From contig OZ253453.1 of assembly GCA_965261455.1 (NCBI GenBank), positions 2,232,001 through 2,296,000 on the forward strand: DNA of 64,000 nt, given 5' to 3'. This document shows, in pieces, positions 49,343-57,457 of this stretch; position 1 is the first letter of the stretch, and the number at the start of each line of letters is the position of its first letter. Below the pieces are notes generated by a model. It ran no database searches. It saw only the letters and a program-made list of their open reading frames with translations, and was not told where the DNA came from. The translations under genes were made by a program, and so were the position numbers. This DNA comes from DAOUKH01 sp965261455 (GTDB lineage: Bacteria; Chloroflexota; Dehalococcoidia; SHYB01).

Positions 49343-50749
49343 GTGACCACCACTCCCCACACAGCGCGGCGTATGCGCGTCTATCCGTTGGACCCGCGAG
49401 AGCTCAGCCAGGAGCAGATCGCGGTGACCTTCGCGATGACGTCGCGCAGCCCCGAGCCGTTCGATGAGATCAGCCGCGTCGTCTCGGAGACGAAGGCGGC
49501 CGACTTCAACGAAAAGTGGGTGGTGGGCTACGGCCACGCCTCCGTCGCCGAGCACGCCGTCATTCACATGGCGGTGGAGGACCTGTCACGGCTGGCGTGC
49601 GACGACCTCGAAGACAACCGCCTCGCCTCGTACACCGAGAAGTCGTCCCGTTACCAGATCCTCGATCGCGGCAGCTACCACATCCCTGTTGAGGTGCGGG
49701 GCCGTGCGGTCGAGAGCGTGTACGTCGCGGCCTGCGACCGCCTCTTCGATGCCTACCACGCACTCATCGAGCGCACCCTGGCATGGCTGCGGACGGCGCA
49801 CCCCCAGCGTGAGAAGGAGCGGGACGGCGCCTACCGGCTGCGCCTGCGCCGCATCGCCACCGACCACTGCCGCTTCACGCTGCCCGCCGCGACGCTGACC
49901 AACGTCGGAGTGACCCTCAACGCGCGTTCGATGGAGCACGCCATAAGCAAGCTGCTTTCGTCGGAGCTGGCGGAGGCCCGCGACCTCGGCGCGGCGCTGA
50001 AGGAACAGGGCCGCGCCATCGCGCCGACGCTGATCAAGTACGCCGACGCCAGCGAGTACCTCACGACGGCGCGGCGGGCACTCGCCGCCAAATCGGGCGC
50101 GGCGGAGCGCGGCACGGCGCTCCACGCCCGCCCCGTTGAGGCGAAGCTGGTCGACCACACGCCGGACGCCCAGGACAAGCTGGTCACCTCGCTGCTCTTC
50201 TCGAACTCGGGCCTCTCCTACACCGAGGCGGCGCGGCGCGGCGCCCTGATGGGACCGGAGGCGCGCCGGGCCCTGTTCGACGACGCCCTCGACGGGTTGG
50301 GGCCGTTCGATCCTCCCCTGCGCGACCTTGAGATGGTCGAGTATCTCTTCGAACTCACGATGGACTACGGGGCGTACCGGGAGTACAAGCGGCACCGCAT
50401 GCAGACGTATCTGGCGCAGCCGCTGACCCCAGACCTCGGCTACGTGGTCCCCTTCGTCGTAGCTGACGCCGGGGCCGCCGACGAATTCGAGGCGGCGATG
50501 GCGGCCGCGGCGGAGGCATATGCGGCGGTCGCGGAGGTTAGCCCGCACGCGGCGCAGTACGTCGTCACCCACGCCCACAACCGGCGGCTGCTGGTGAAGA
50601 TCAACCTCCGCGAGTGCTTCCATCTGCTGAAGCTGCGCAGCGCGAAGGAAGCGCATTTCACGATCCAGGACATCGCGCGTGGCATGCTCGCCGAGATCGA
50701 GCGCGTCCACCCCGAGATCATCGGCTACATTCGGCTTCGGGAAGGTTGA
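49343..50749 (+). CDS. thyX: FAD-dependent thymidylate synthase, double-ThyX form
   Basis: 468 aa from GTG 49343, chosen because TACAAT (49330-49335) overlaps the alternative ATG at 49334 and transcription would start at about the GTG; ATG 49373 is the other option. The first half has VVGYGHASVAEHAVIHMAVEDLSRL and NRLASYTEKSSRYQ; the second half has EYKRHRMQTYLAQPLTP (about 347-363) and HNRRLLVKINLRECFHLLKLRS. Both resemble ThyX signatures, so the protein is about twice normal ThyX length (about 220-250 aa). It would make dTMP from dUMP with FADH2 and methylene-THF. Which half holds the active site is not clear. Confidence 0.83.
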   Translation: MTTTPHTARRMRVYPLDPRELSQEQIAVTFAMTSRSPEPFDEISRVVSETKAADFNEKWVVGYGHASVAEHAVIHMAVEDLSRLACDDLEDNRLASYTEKSSRYQILDRGSYHIPVEVRGRAVESVYVAACDRLFDAYHALIERTLAWLRTAHPQREKERDGAYRLRLRRIATDHCRFTLPAATLTNVGVTLNARSMEHAISKLLSSELAEARDLGAALKEQGRAIAPTLIKYADASEYLTTARRALAAKSGAAERGTALHARPVEAKLVDHTPDAQDKLVTSLLFSNSGLSYTEAARRGALMGPEARRALFDDALDGLGPFDPPLRDLEMVEYLFELTMDYGAYREYKRHRMQTYLAQPLTPDLGYVVPFVVADAGAADEFEAAMAAAAEAYAAVAEVSPHAAQYVVTHAHNRRLLVKINLRECFHLLKLRSAKEAHFTIQDIARGMLAEIERVHPEIIGYIRLREG

Positions 50750-50785
50750 CGGCGGCACACCCGGGCCGGTCGAATCCACCCGCCA

Positions 50786-50794
50786 TGCTATACT
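50786..50794 (+). promoter_or_regulatory. Extended -10 promoter of the lipA-pdh operon
   Basis: TGCTATACT: TG, one base, then TATACT at 50789-50794, with no -35 match. It lies about 50 bases before lipA. Confidence 0.5.
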
Positions 50795-50846
50795 CCGGCC
50801 AACTGTTACACGCAGCCTTAGCCGTGTCCGTTGGAGGCGCTAGCAC

Positions 50847-51734
50847 GTGACCGAGCGCAGGCTTCCGCCCTGGTTCAAAGTCCGCTTCCCCGGAGGCGAA
50901 AACTACCGGCGGATCGTGGGCGTCATGCGAGAGCGCCGACTGCACACGATCTGCGAAGAGGCCCGCTGCCCCAACATCGGCGAGTGCTGGGAGAACGGCG
51001 CCGCGACCTTCCTCATTCTCGGCGACATCTGCACGCGGGCCTGCGCCTACTGCGCCGTCACAAGCGGCAAGCCCCAAGCCCTCGACCTCCTGGAACCGCT
51101 GCGCGTCGCCTCCGCTGTCGAGGCGATGGGACTGCGCCACGCCGTGGTTACCTCGGTGAACCGCGACGACCTCGACGACGGCGGCGCGTCGGTCTACGTG
51201 GAGACGATCCGGCGCATCCGGGAGCGTGCCCCCGGCTGCCGCGTGGAAACATTGATTCCCGACTACCAGGGCGCGGCCCTGCGGACGGTCGTGGACGAGC
51301 GGCCCGACATTCTGAACCACAACATCGAAAGCGTCGAGCGGCTCTTCCCCCGGGTCCGGCCCAAGGGAGACTACCGGCGCTCGATCGAGCTACTCGCCCA
51401 GGCCAAGGAATGGGCGCCGGAGATGATCACGAAGTCGGGCGTCATCGCCGGGATGGGCGAGTCCAAGGACGAGATCGTCGAGACCATGGCCGACCTGCGG
51501 GAGGCGGACGTCGACGTGCTGACCATCGGCCAGTACCTGCGCCCCACCGAGAAGCACATCAAGATCGCCCGCTTCTACCGGCCCGAGGAGTTCGACGAAC
51601 TCAAGACCGCCGGCCTCGCCATGGGCTTCAGTCACGTGGAATCGGGCCCGCTGGTGCGAAGCTCGTACCACGCGCACGAGCACACGGCCGCCCCCGAACA
51701 GCGGCGAAGGGAGCTACTTGCCAGCGGCGTATGA
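50847..51734 (+). CDS. lipA: Lipoyl synthase LipA
   Basis: 295 aa, GTG start after TTGGAGG. Radical-SAM enzyme that inserts two sulfurs into octanoyl-lysine. The auxiliary cluster ligands are in TICEEARCPNIGECW (about 34-48) and the SAM cluster motif is CTRACAYC (about 63-70). MITKSGVIAGMGESKDEI, QYLRPTEKH and the C-terminal RSSYHA Ser ligand are also present. It is placed in front of lpdA and the pyruvate dehydrogenase genes, whose E2 needs lipoate. LipB is not in the window. Confidence 0.96.
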   Translation: MTERRLPPWFKVRFPGGENYRRIVGVMRERRLHTICEEARCPNIGECWENGAATFLILGDICTRACAYCAVTSGKPQALDLLEPLRVASAVEAMGLRHAVVTSVNRDDLDDGGASVYVETIRRIRERAPGCRVETLIPDYQGAALRTVVDERPDILNHNIESVERLFPRVRPKGDYRRSIELLAQAKEWAPEMITKSGVIAGMGESKDEIVETMADLREADVDVLTIGQYLRPTEKHIKIARFYRPEEFDELKTAGLAMGFSHVESGPLVRSSYHAHEHTAAPEQRRRELLASGV

Positions 51735-53103
51735 CGTAATCGTGATCGGCGGCGGCCCCGGCGGCTATGTGGCCGCGATCCGGGCCGCGCAGCTCGGGCT
51801 CAAGACCGCCGTCGTCGAGCGCGACCAGGTCGGCGGCGTCTGCCTCAACTGGGGCTGCATCCCCAGCAAGGCGCTCCTTCGCAACGCCGAAGTCGTCAAC
51901 CTCGTGCGCAACGCCGCCGACTACGGGGTCTCCGTCGAGAACGCCTCCTACGACATGGGCGCCGCGATCGACCGCAGCCGCCGCGTCGTCGACCAGATGA
52001 CCAAGGGCGTCCACTTCCTCCTGAAGAAGAATAAGGTCGACCTCGTGCAAGGGTGCGCCCGCCTCGACGGACCCAACACCGTCGCCGTGGAGCCTGGGGG
52101 CGAGCGGCTTGACGCAAAGGCCGTCATCGTCGCCACCGGGGCAAGGGCGCGCGGCCTGCCCTCGCTGGAGCCCGACGGCGAGCACGTGATCACGAGCCGC
52201 GAGGCCCTCGACCTTCGCGAGCCGCCGAAGTCCATCGCCATCGTCGGGGCCGGCCCCGTGGGGCTGGAGTTCGCCTATTTCTACCGCGCCTACGGCGTCG
52301 AGGTCACCGTCATCGAGGCGCTCGACCGCTGCCTGCCCGCCGAGGACGCCGAGGTGGGCCAGGGACTGGCCCGCGAGCTGAAGAAGCTGGGCATCACCGT
52401 CAAGACGGGCGTGGCCGTCGAGTCGGCGGATCTCTCCGCCGACGGCGTCCGGCTCTCGCTAGGCGCGGGCGGGTCAGCAGGCGTGGTCGAGGCCGAGAAG
52501 GTGCTCCTTGGTGTCGGAATCCTGCCGAACAGCGAGGGGCTCGGACTCGAAGAGGCCGGCGTGACGCTTGGCCGCGGCGGCTGGATCGAGATCAACGAAC
52601 AGATGCGCACCAGCGCGCCCGGCGTCTACGCCATCGGCGACGTCACTGGCAAGCTGGCCTTGGCCCACGTCGCCCAGCATATGGGCATCGCCGCCGCTGA
52701 GGCCATCGCCGGCCTCGACGTCGAGCCGATTATCTACGAGGACATGCCCCGCGCCACGTACTGCCAGCCCCAGGCGGCCAGCTTCGGTCTCACCGAAGAT
52801 CAAGCGGCGGAGCGGGGCTTTAGCGTCCGCGTAGGGAAGTTTCCCTTCACGGCAAACGGCAAGGCGGTCGCCTCAGGGGCGACCGCCGGGTTTGTTAAGA
52901 TCGTGGCAGCCGAGAACGGTGAGGTGCTCGGCGCGCACATGCTCGGCCACGACGTGACCGAGATGCTGCCGGAGGTCTCGATGATCAAGGTGCTCGAGGG
53001 ATCCAGCCTCGAGCTGGGGCGGGCCGTCCACGCCCACCCCTCGATGTCGGAAGCCGTGATGGAGGCGTCGCTGGCCGTGGCAGGGTCGCCGATCCACATC
53101 TAG
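51718..53103 (+). CDS. lpdA: Dihydrolipoamide dehydrogenase (E3)
   Basis: 461 aa with a TTG start at 51718 that has AAGGGAG upstream and overlaps lipA by 17 bases. FAD site YDVIVIGGGPGGYVAAIRAAQLG (about 5-27), redox-active GGVCLNWGCIPSK (Cys about 43 and 48), NAD site IAIVGAGPVGLEFAYFYRAYG, second FAD element GVYAIGDVTGKLALAH, and C-terminal His-Glu in VHAHPSMSEAVMEA. It reoxidises dihydrolipoyl-E2 in the 2-oxoacid dehydrogenase complex. Confidence 0.96.
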   Translation: MPAAYDVIVIGGGPGGYVAAIRAAQLGLKTAVVERDQVGGVCLNWGCIPSKALLRNAEVVNLVRNAADYGVSVENASYDMGAAIDRSRRVVDQMTKGVHFLLKKNKVDLVQGCARLDGPNTVAVEPGGERLDAKAVIVATGARARGLPSLEPDGEHVITSREALDLREPPKSIAIVGAGPVGLEFAYFYRAYGVEVTVIEALDRCLPAEDAEVGQGLARELKKLGITVKTGVAVESADLSADGVRLSLGAGGSAGVVEAEKVLLGVGILPNSEGLGLEEAGVTLGRGGWIEINEQMRTSAPGVYAIGDVTGKLALAHVAQHMGIAAAEAIAGLDVEPIIYEDMPRATYCQPQAASFGLTEDQAAERGFSVRVGKFPFTANGKAVASGATAGFVKIVAAENGEVLGAHMLGHDVTEMLPEVSMIKVLEGSSLELGRAVHAHPSMSEAVMEASLAVAGSPIHI

Positions 53104-53155
53104 TCAACGACGACGCGCCGGCCCTCCGAGGCCGGCTGCCCGCGGAGGCCGGGGC

Positions 53156-54130
53156 ATGGTGACAACGCTGAAAGAATTAGCCGTAGGTAAGGAGCTAGCC
53201 CTCGACTTTTACCGGACGATGACGCTCATCCGGCGCTTCGAGGAGCGCTGCGCGGAGTGGTATGGACGGGCGAAGATCGGCGGTTTCCTGCACCTCTACA
53301 TCGGCGAGGAGGCCATCGCGGCCGGGGCCTTCGCCCGCCTCGCACCCCAGGACTACATCGTCAGTCACTACCGAGAGCATGGGCACGCTCTCGCCCGCGG
53401 CCTCGACCCCAAGCGGATCATGGCGGAGCTCTTCGGGCGCGCCACGGGCACCAGCAAGGGCAAGGGCGGCTCGATGCACCTGTTCGACGCCTCGAAGGGG
53501 TTCCTCGGCGGCTACGCGATCGTCGGCGGGATGATGCCCATCGCCACCGGGCTGGCCCTCGCGGGGAAGAGCGAAGACCGGTTGTGCCTCTGCATCTTCG
53601 GCGACGGCGCGGTCAATGAGGGAGAGTTCCACGAGTCCTTCAACCTCGCCGCGCTCTGGCAACTGCCCGTCATCTTCCTGCTCGAAAACAACGGGTTCGG
53701 GATGGGCACGCGCGTCGAGCGGGCCCATGCCGGGCATTCGATGCACCGCCTCGCCGACGCCTTCGCGATCCCCAGCGAACGGGTCGACGGCATGGACGTG
53801 CTGGCGGTCTACGAGGCGATGGGGCGCGCCGTCGAGCACACCCGGGGCGGCGGCCCATTCTTCCTCGAAGCCATCACCTACCGCTTCCGGGGGCACTCCA
53901 TGGCCGACCCCGTCGCCTACCGCGACAAGGCAGAGGAAGAGGTGTGGAAGAAGAAGGACCCTATCACGAGGTACGGCACGGAGCTGCTTGGCAGCGGGAC
54001 GGCCTCCCAAGACGAGTTGGACGCCATCAGGGGCGACGTCGAGGAGGAAGTCAACGCGGCGATCACCTTCGCCAACGAGAGCCCGGAACCGGGCCTGGAT
54101 GAACTCTACCGGGACATCTACGGCGGCTAG
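53156..54130 (+). CDS. pdhA: Pyruvate/acetoin dehydrogenase E1 alpha
   Basis: 324 aa. TPP-Mg motif FGDGAVNEGEFHESFNLAALWQLPVIFLLENN (about 147-178, GDG...NN), the E1-alpha entry GFLHLYIGEEAIAAG (about 41-55), SKGKGGSMHLFD, and the phosphorylation-loop-like YRFRGHSMADP. It decarboxylates the 2-oxoacid with E1 beta. Whether the substrate is pyruvate or acetoin is not certain from sequence, but linkage to lipA and E3 favours a housekeeping pyruvate complex. Confidence 0.93.
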   Translation: MVTTLKELAVGKELALDFYRTMTLIRRFEERCAEWYGRAKIGGFLHLYIGEEAIAAGAFARLAPQDYIVSHYREHGHALARGLDPKRIMAELFGRATGTSKGKGGSMHLFDASKGFLGGYAIVGGMMPIATGLALAGKSEDRLCLCIFGDGAVNEGEFHESFNLAALWQLPVIFLLENNGFGMGTRVERAHAGHSMHRLADAFAIPSERVDGMDVLAVYEAMGRAVEHTRGGGPFFLEAITYRFRGHSMADPVAYRDKAEEEVWKKKDPITRYGTELLGSGTASQDELDAIRGDVEEEVNAAITFANESPEPGLDELYRDIYGG

Positions 54131-54160
54131 GGCGGCAGGCGCGGAGAAGGAAACAGGGCC

Positions 54161-55132
54161 ATGCCCGATCTAACCTACCGAGACGCCATTCGAGAGACGC
54201 TGCGCGAGGCGCTCCTCAACGACAAGCGTGTGTTCCTGATGGGCGAAGACATCGGCTTCTACGGCGGCGCCTACGGCGTGACCAAGGGCCTCATCGACGA
54301 GTTCGGCGAGGACCGCGTCAAAGACTCGCCCATCGCGGAATCGGTCCTCGTCGGGGCGGGCATCGGGGCGGCGCTGGGAGGCCTGCGCCCCATCGTCGAG
54401 CTCATGACGATCAACTTCAGTCTGCTGGCTTCCGATCAGATCGTGAACGTGGCCGCCAAGCTGCGCTATATGTCGGGCGGCCAGCTCTCCGTGCCCCTGA
54501 TCATTCGGACGGTCACCGGCGGGGGGAGCCAGCTTGCCGCGACGCACTCCCAGAACCTGGAGAACTGGTACGCCAACGTCCCCGGCCTCAAGGTCGTCGC
54601 TCCGGCGACTCCCTACGACGCCTGCGGGATGCTCAGGACCGCCATCGCGGGGAACGACCCCGTCATTTTCGTCGAGCACTCGCTGCTCTACGGCGAGAAG
54701 GGCCCCGTGCCCAAAGAGGAGTACGCCGTTCCCTTCGGCGCCGCCGACGTCAAGCGCGCCGGGAGCGACGTGACCATCGCCGCCTATCTGCGCATGGTCC
54801 CCATCGCGCTCGAAGCGGCCGAGATGCTGGCGGCGGAGGGTGTCGAAGCCGAGGTCGTGGACCTGCGTTCACTCCGGCCGCTGGACACCGCGACCGTGGC
54901 CGAGTCCGTGATGAAGACGAGCCGAGCCGTTGTCGTCGAGGAAGGCTGGAAGAGCGGCGGCTTCGGCGCGGAGGTCGCCGCCTCGATCATGACGGATGCC
55001 TTCGATTACCTCGACGCGCCAGTGGCGCGGGTCGCCGGCGAAGAAACGCCGATGCCGTATAACAAGACGCTCGAACGGGCCGCAATCCCCGACGCCCGGC
55101 GGGTCGTGGAAGCCGTCCACTCTATCCTGTAA
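54161..55132 (+). CDS. pdhB: Pyruvate/acetoin dehydrogenase E1 beta
   Basis: 323 aa, ATG after AGAAGGAAAC. LTYRDAIRETLREALLNDKRVFLMGEDIGFYGGAYGVTKGL, KDSPIAESVLVGAGIGAALGG (about 46-66) with the Glu that activates TPP, EHSLLYGEKG and EVVDLRSLRPLD (transketolase C domain). It forms the alpha2-beta2 E1 with the gene 30 bases upstream. Confidence 0.94.
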   Translation: MPDLTYRDAIRETLREALLNDKRVFLMGEDIGFYGGAYGVTKGLIDEFGEDRVKDSPIAESVLVGAGIGAALGGLRPIVELMTINFSLLASDQIVNVAAKLRYMSGGQLSVPLIIRTVTGGGSQLAATHSQNLENWYANVPGLKVVAPATPYDACGMLRTAIAGNDPVIFVEHSLLYGEKGPVPKEEYAVPFGAADVKRAGSDVTIAAYLRMVPIALEAAEMLAAEGVEAEVVDLRSLRPLDTATVAESVMKTSRAVVVEEGWKSGGFGAEVAASIMTDAFDYLDAPVARVAGEETPMPYNKTLERAAIPDARRVVEAVHSIL

Positions 55133-55165
55133 GGCGCCTCGACAGAGGCGGTAGGAGCCGCAAGC

Positions 55166-56401
55166 ATGGCCAGTGAAGTCATCATGCCGCAGATGGGTTT
55201 CGACATGAAGGAAGGGACCCTTGTGCGGTGGATCAAGCGCGAGGGCGACGAGGTCGCGTCGGGTGAGATCATCGCCGAGATCGAGACCGACAAGGCAGTC
55301 GTTGAAATTGAAGCCTTCGACTCCGGCGTCCTTCGGCAGACGCTGATCGACGAGGGGACCACCGTTCCCGTCGGCGAGGTCATCGCGGTCATCGCCGCCG
55401 CGGACGAAGAGGTCGCGGAACGGCCGTCGCCGTCGGCGGCCTCCGTGAAGGCACCCGCCATGGCGGCACCCGCCCCGGCGCCGTCTCCGCCCGCGCCGGC
55501 CATGCGGGGGGAGGTGAAAGCGTCGCCCCTGGCGAAGCGCGAGGCGCAGAAGCTCGGCATCGACATCGCCGCCGTCCCGGGCACCGGCCCTAACGGCCGC
55601 GTGACCAAGAAGGACGTCACCGATTTCGCCGCCGGGGGCGCGCAGGCCGCGACGCCCGTTCCCGCGGCCCCCGCTGCCGCGCCGCCGACGATGGTTTCCG
55701 CGCCGGCCGCCGGGCCCAAGCGCGGCGAGGTCGTCGCGCTCAGCAAGATGCGGGACGCCATCGCGCGGAGCATGACCTACAGCAAGCAGCACATCCCGCA
55801 CGTCTACCTCACCGCGGCCATCGACATGAGCGACGCGGCGCGCCTCCGCGCGCAGCTTAACGCGGCGCTTCCCGACGACAAGATCAGCTTCAACGACATG
55901 GCGCTGAAGGCGTGCGCCATGGCTCTGGTCAAGCATCCGTTGATGAACGCGAGCTACACCGAGGCCGGCATTCACGTGAAGGAGCGGGTCAACGTCGGCA
56001 TGGCGATCGCGCTGGAAACCGGCCTTATCGCGCCTGCCCTCCTGGACACCGACACGCTCACGCTTCGAGACGTCGCCGGGGCGACGAAGGCGCTGGCGGG
56101 GCGCGCCCGGGCGGGCAAGCTCTCCGCCGACGAGTACACCGGCGCGACGTTCAACGTCACGAACCTGGGGATGTACGGCGTCGAGGAGTTCACCGCCATC
56201 ATCACCCCGCCGCAGGCGGCGGCGCTGGCGGTCGGGGCGGTGACGCCGACTCCTGTGGTGCGGGACGGCGAAGTGCAAGTTGCCGACCTAATGCGGGTGA
56301 CCCTTTCGCTGGACCACCGGGTCGCCGACGGGGCGCAGGGAGCCGAGTTCCTGGCCGAGGTCCGCCGCCTGCTCGAAAATCCCGTGACCCTGCTCGTCTA
56401 A
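55166..56401 (+). CDS. pdhC: Dihydrolipoamide acetyltransferase (E2)
   Basis: 411 aa. One lipoyl domain at 1-78 with the lipoylated Lys in EIETDKAVVEIEAF (about 39-52). An Ala/Pro-rich linker follows, then a peripheral subunit-binding domain at about 118-152 (VKASPLAKREAQKLGIDIAAVPGTGPNGRV, in part), a second Ala/Pro linker, and the catalytic domain at about 190-411 with LSLDHRVADGAQGAEFL (active-site His and Asp of H-x3-D-G). It transfers acetyl from E1 to CoA. It is the end of the operon. Confidence 0.95.
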   Translation: MASEVIMPQMGFDMKEGTLVRWIKREGDEVASGEIIAEIETDKAVVEIEAFDSGVLRQTLIDEGTTVPVGEVIAVIAAADEEVAERPSPSAASVKAPAMAAPAPAPSPPAPAMRGEVKASPLAKREAQKLGIDIAAVPGTGPNGRVTKKDVTDFAAGGAQAATPVPAAPAAAPPTMVSAPAAGPKRGEVVALSKMRDAIARSMTYSKQHIPHVYLTAAIDMSDAARLRAQLNAALPDDKISFNDMALKACAMALVKHPLMNASYTEAGIHVKERVNVGMAIALETGLIAPALLDTDTLTLRDVAGATKALAGRARAGKLSADEYTGATFNVTNLGMYGVEEFTAIITPPQAAALAVGAVTPTPVVRDGEVQVADLMRVTLSLDHRVADGAQGAEFLAEVRRLLENPVTLLV

Positions 56402-56472
56402 GCGTCGCCACTCAAGCCGTCTTCAGTTGGGTAAGAGCGCTGCACACGGTCCTGGTCGTCATAACTCGAAGA

Positions 56473-56502
56473 TTTACGGGTATAGACACGGTATGCTAGG
56501 AT
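56473..56502 (+). promoter_or_regulatory. Candidate promoter for the 66-aa protein
   Basis: TTTACG at 56473-56478, 18-bp spacer, TAGGAT at 56497-56502; leader about 45 bases to ATG 56554. Confidence 0.45.
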
Positions 56503-56553
56503 TACGGCCAACTTGAGTCCTAGGAGACTCATGAAGCCTACGAGGGGGGCTAA

Positions 56554-56754
56554 ATGGCCTACAGCACGATAAGCAAAAAATCAGGGAAGACCTATTACCT
56601 CCACTCCAAAGAAGTAACGCTGAAGGGCGGGCAGAAGCAGACGATCTTCTACTTCGCCGGCGCCGCGGGCTCGAACGCAATCGACGCCCTGCCCACAGGT
56701 TACATCGTAGTGGAGAACGAACGTACCGGTCTGCCGCTCCTGAAGAAGGGCTAA
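56554..56754 (+). CDS. Small conserved-looking monocistronic protein
   Basis: 66 aa, ATG after GAGGGGGGC. The whole sequence is one small beta-rich module: MAYSTISKKSGKTYYLHSKE, VTLKGGQKQTIFYFAG, ALPTGYIVVENERTGLPLLKKG. I recall the same pattern (KKG..YYLHSK.V.LKGG..Q.IYFF...P.GY.VVEN.RTGLP.LKK) in many bacteria as an uncharacterised family. It is basic and has no TM. It has its own promoter and a strong terminator, so it is an independent transcription unit. Confidence 0.85.
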   Translation: MAYSTISKKSGKTYYLHSKEVTLKGGQKQTIFYFAGAAGSNAIDALPTGYIVVENERTGLPLLKKG

Positions 56755-56767
56755 CGAGGCCCCATCT

Positions 56768-56839
56768 CGGCGGCGCTTCGGCCGCCGTCTCGAATATAGC
56801 TCTCGACAGCGCCACCCCCTCCGGGGTGGCGCCTCTTTT
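56768..56839 (+). terminator. Two hairpins ending in an intrinsic terminator
   Basis: The first hairpin, CGGCGGC (56768-56774) with GCCGCCG (56781-56787), has no T-run. The second has ten perfect pairs (56809-56818 with 56823-56832, GCGCCACCCC/GGGGTGGCGC), loop ctcc, followed by ctctttt. It ends the 66-aa protein transcript. Confidence 0.85.
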
Positions 56840-56886
56840 CAGCCCCGCTCTCACGGGCGCATTTGGCCGCAGGACGGACAAACCCT

Positions 56887-57447
56887 ATGGGCGATGTCTT
56901 TCCCCAGATCGACGACCGCATCGCGGCCTTCATCCGGCGGCAGCATCTCTTCTTCGTGGCGACCGCGCCCCTGGGTATCGACGGGCCCGTCAATCTCTCG
57001 CCGAAAGGGATCGACAGCTTCGCCATTCTCGACCCCCTGACCGTCGCCTACGCCGACCTCGTGGGCAGCGGCATCGAGACCGTCGCCCACCTTCGGGAGA
57101 ACGGGCGCATCGTCGTCATGTTCTGCGCCTTCGAGGGGCCGCCGAAGATCCTGCGCCTGCACGGGCGCGGCGATTGGGTCGAGCCCGGCGAGGAGGGGTT
57201 CGACGATCTGCTCGGACGGCTCCCTCCCGGCCTCGACGGGGCCCGCGCCATCGTGCGGATCCACGTCGAGCGCATCGCCGACTCCTGCGGCTTCGGCATC
57301 CCACGCTACGCCTACGAGGGAGAACGCGACCAACTTTACCGCTGGGCGGGCAAGAAGGGGGCCGCCGGCCTTCAGGCCTACGTCGAAGGGAACAACCGAG
57401 AGAGCATCGACGGCCTCCCCGGGCTCCGCCTAGACCGGGCGCGGTGA
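56887..57447 (+). CDS. Pyridoxamine 5'-phosphate oxidase-family flavoprotein
   Basis: 186 aa from ATG 56887. Split-barrel fold of the PPOX class: IAAFIRRQHLFFVATAPLGIDGPVNLSPKG (about 15-43), VAHLRENGRIVVMFCAFEGPPKILRLHGRG (about 76-104), then a C-terminal helical part. Such proteins bind FMN or F420 and are often of unknown substrate. The LLM enzyme at 16.5 kb could share the same cofactor. It is 10 bases upstream of the TldE-like gene. Confidence 0.8.
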   Translation: MGDVFPQIDDRIAAFIRRQHLFFVATAPLGIDGPVNLSPKGIDSFAILDPLTVAYADLVGSGIETVAHLRENGRIVVMFCAFEGPPKILRLHGRGDWVEPGEEGFDDLLGRLPPGLDGARAIVRIHVERIADSCGFGIPRYAYEGERDQLYRWAGKKGAAGLQAYVEGNNRESIDGLPGLRLDRAR

Positions 57448-57457
57448 CGCTAAGGTC

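Noticed and set aside
54869..56278. 469-aa minus-strand frame opposite pdhB/pdhC
   Set aside because: Shadow of the E2 gene, which has complete domain signatures.
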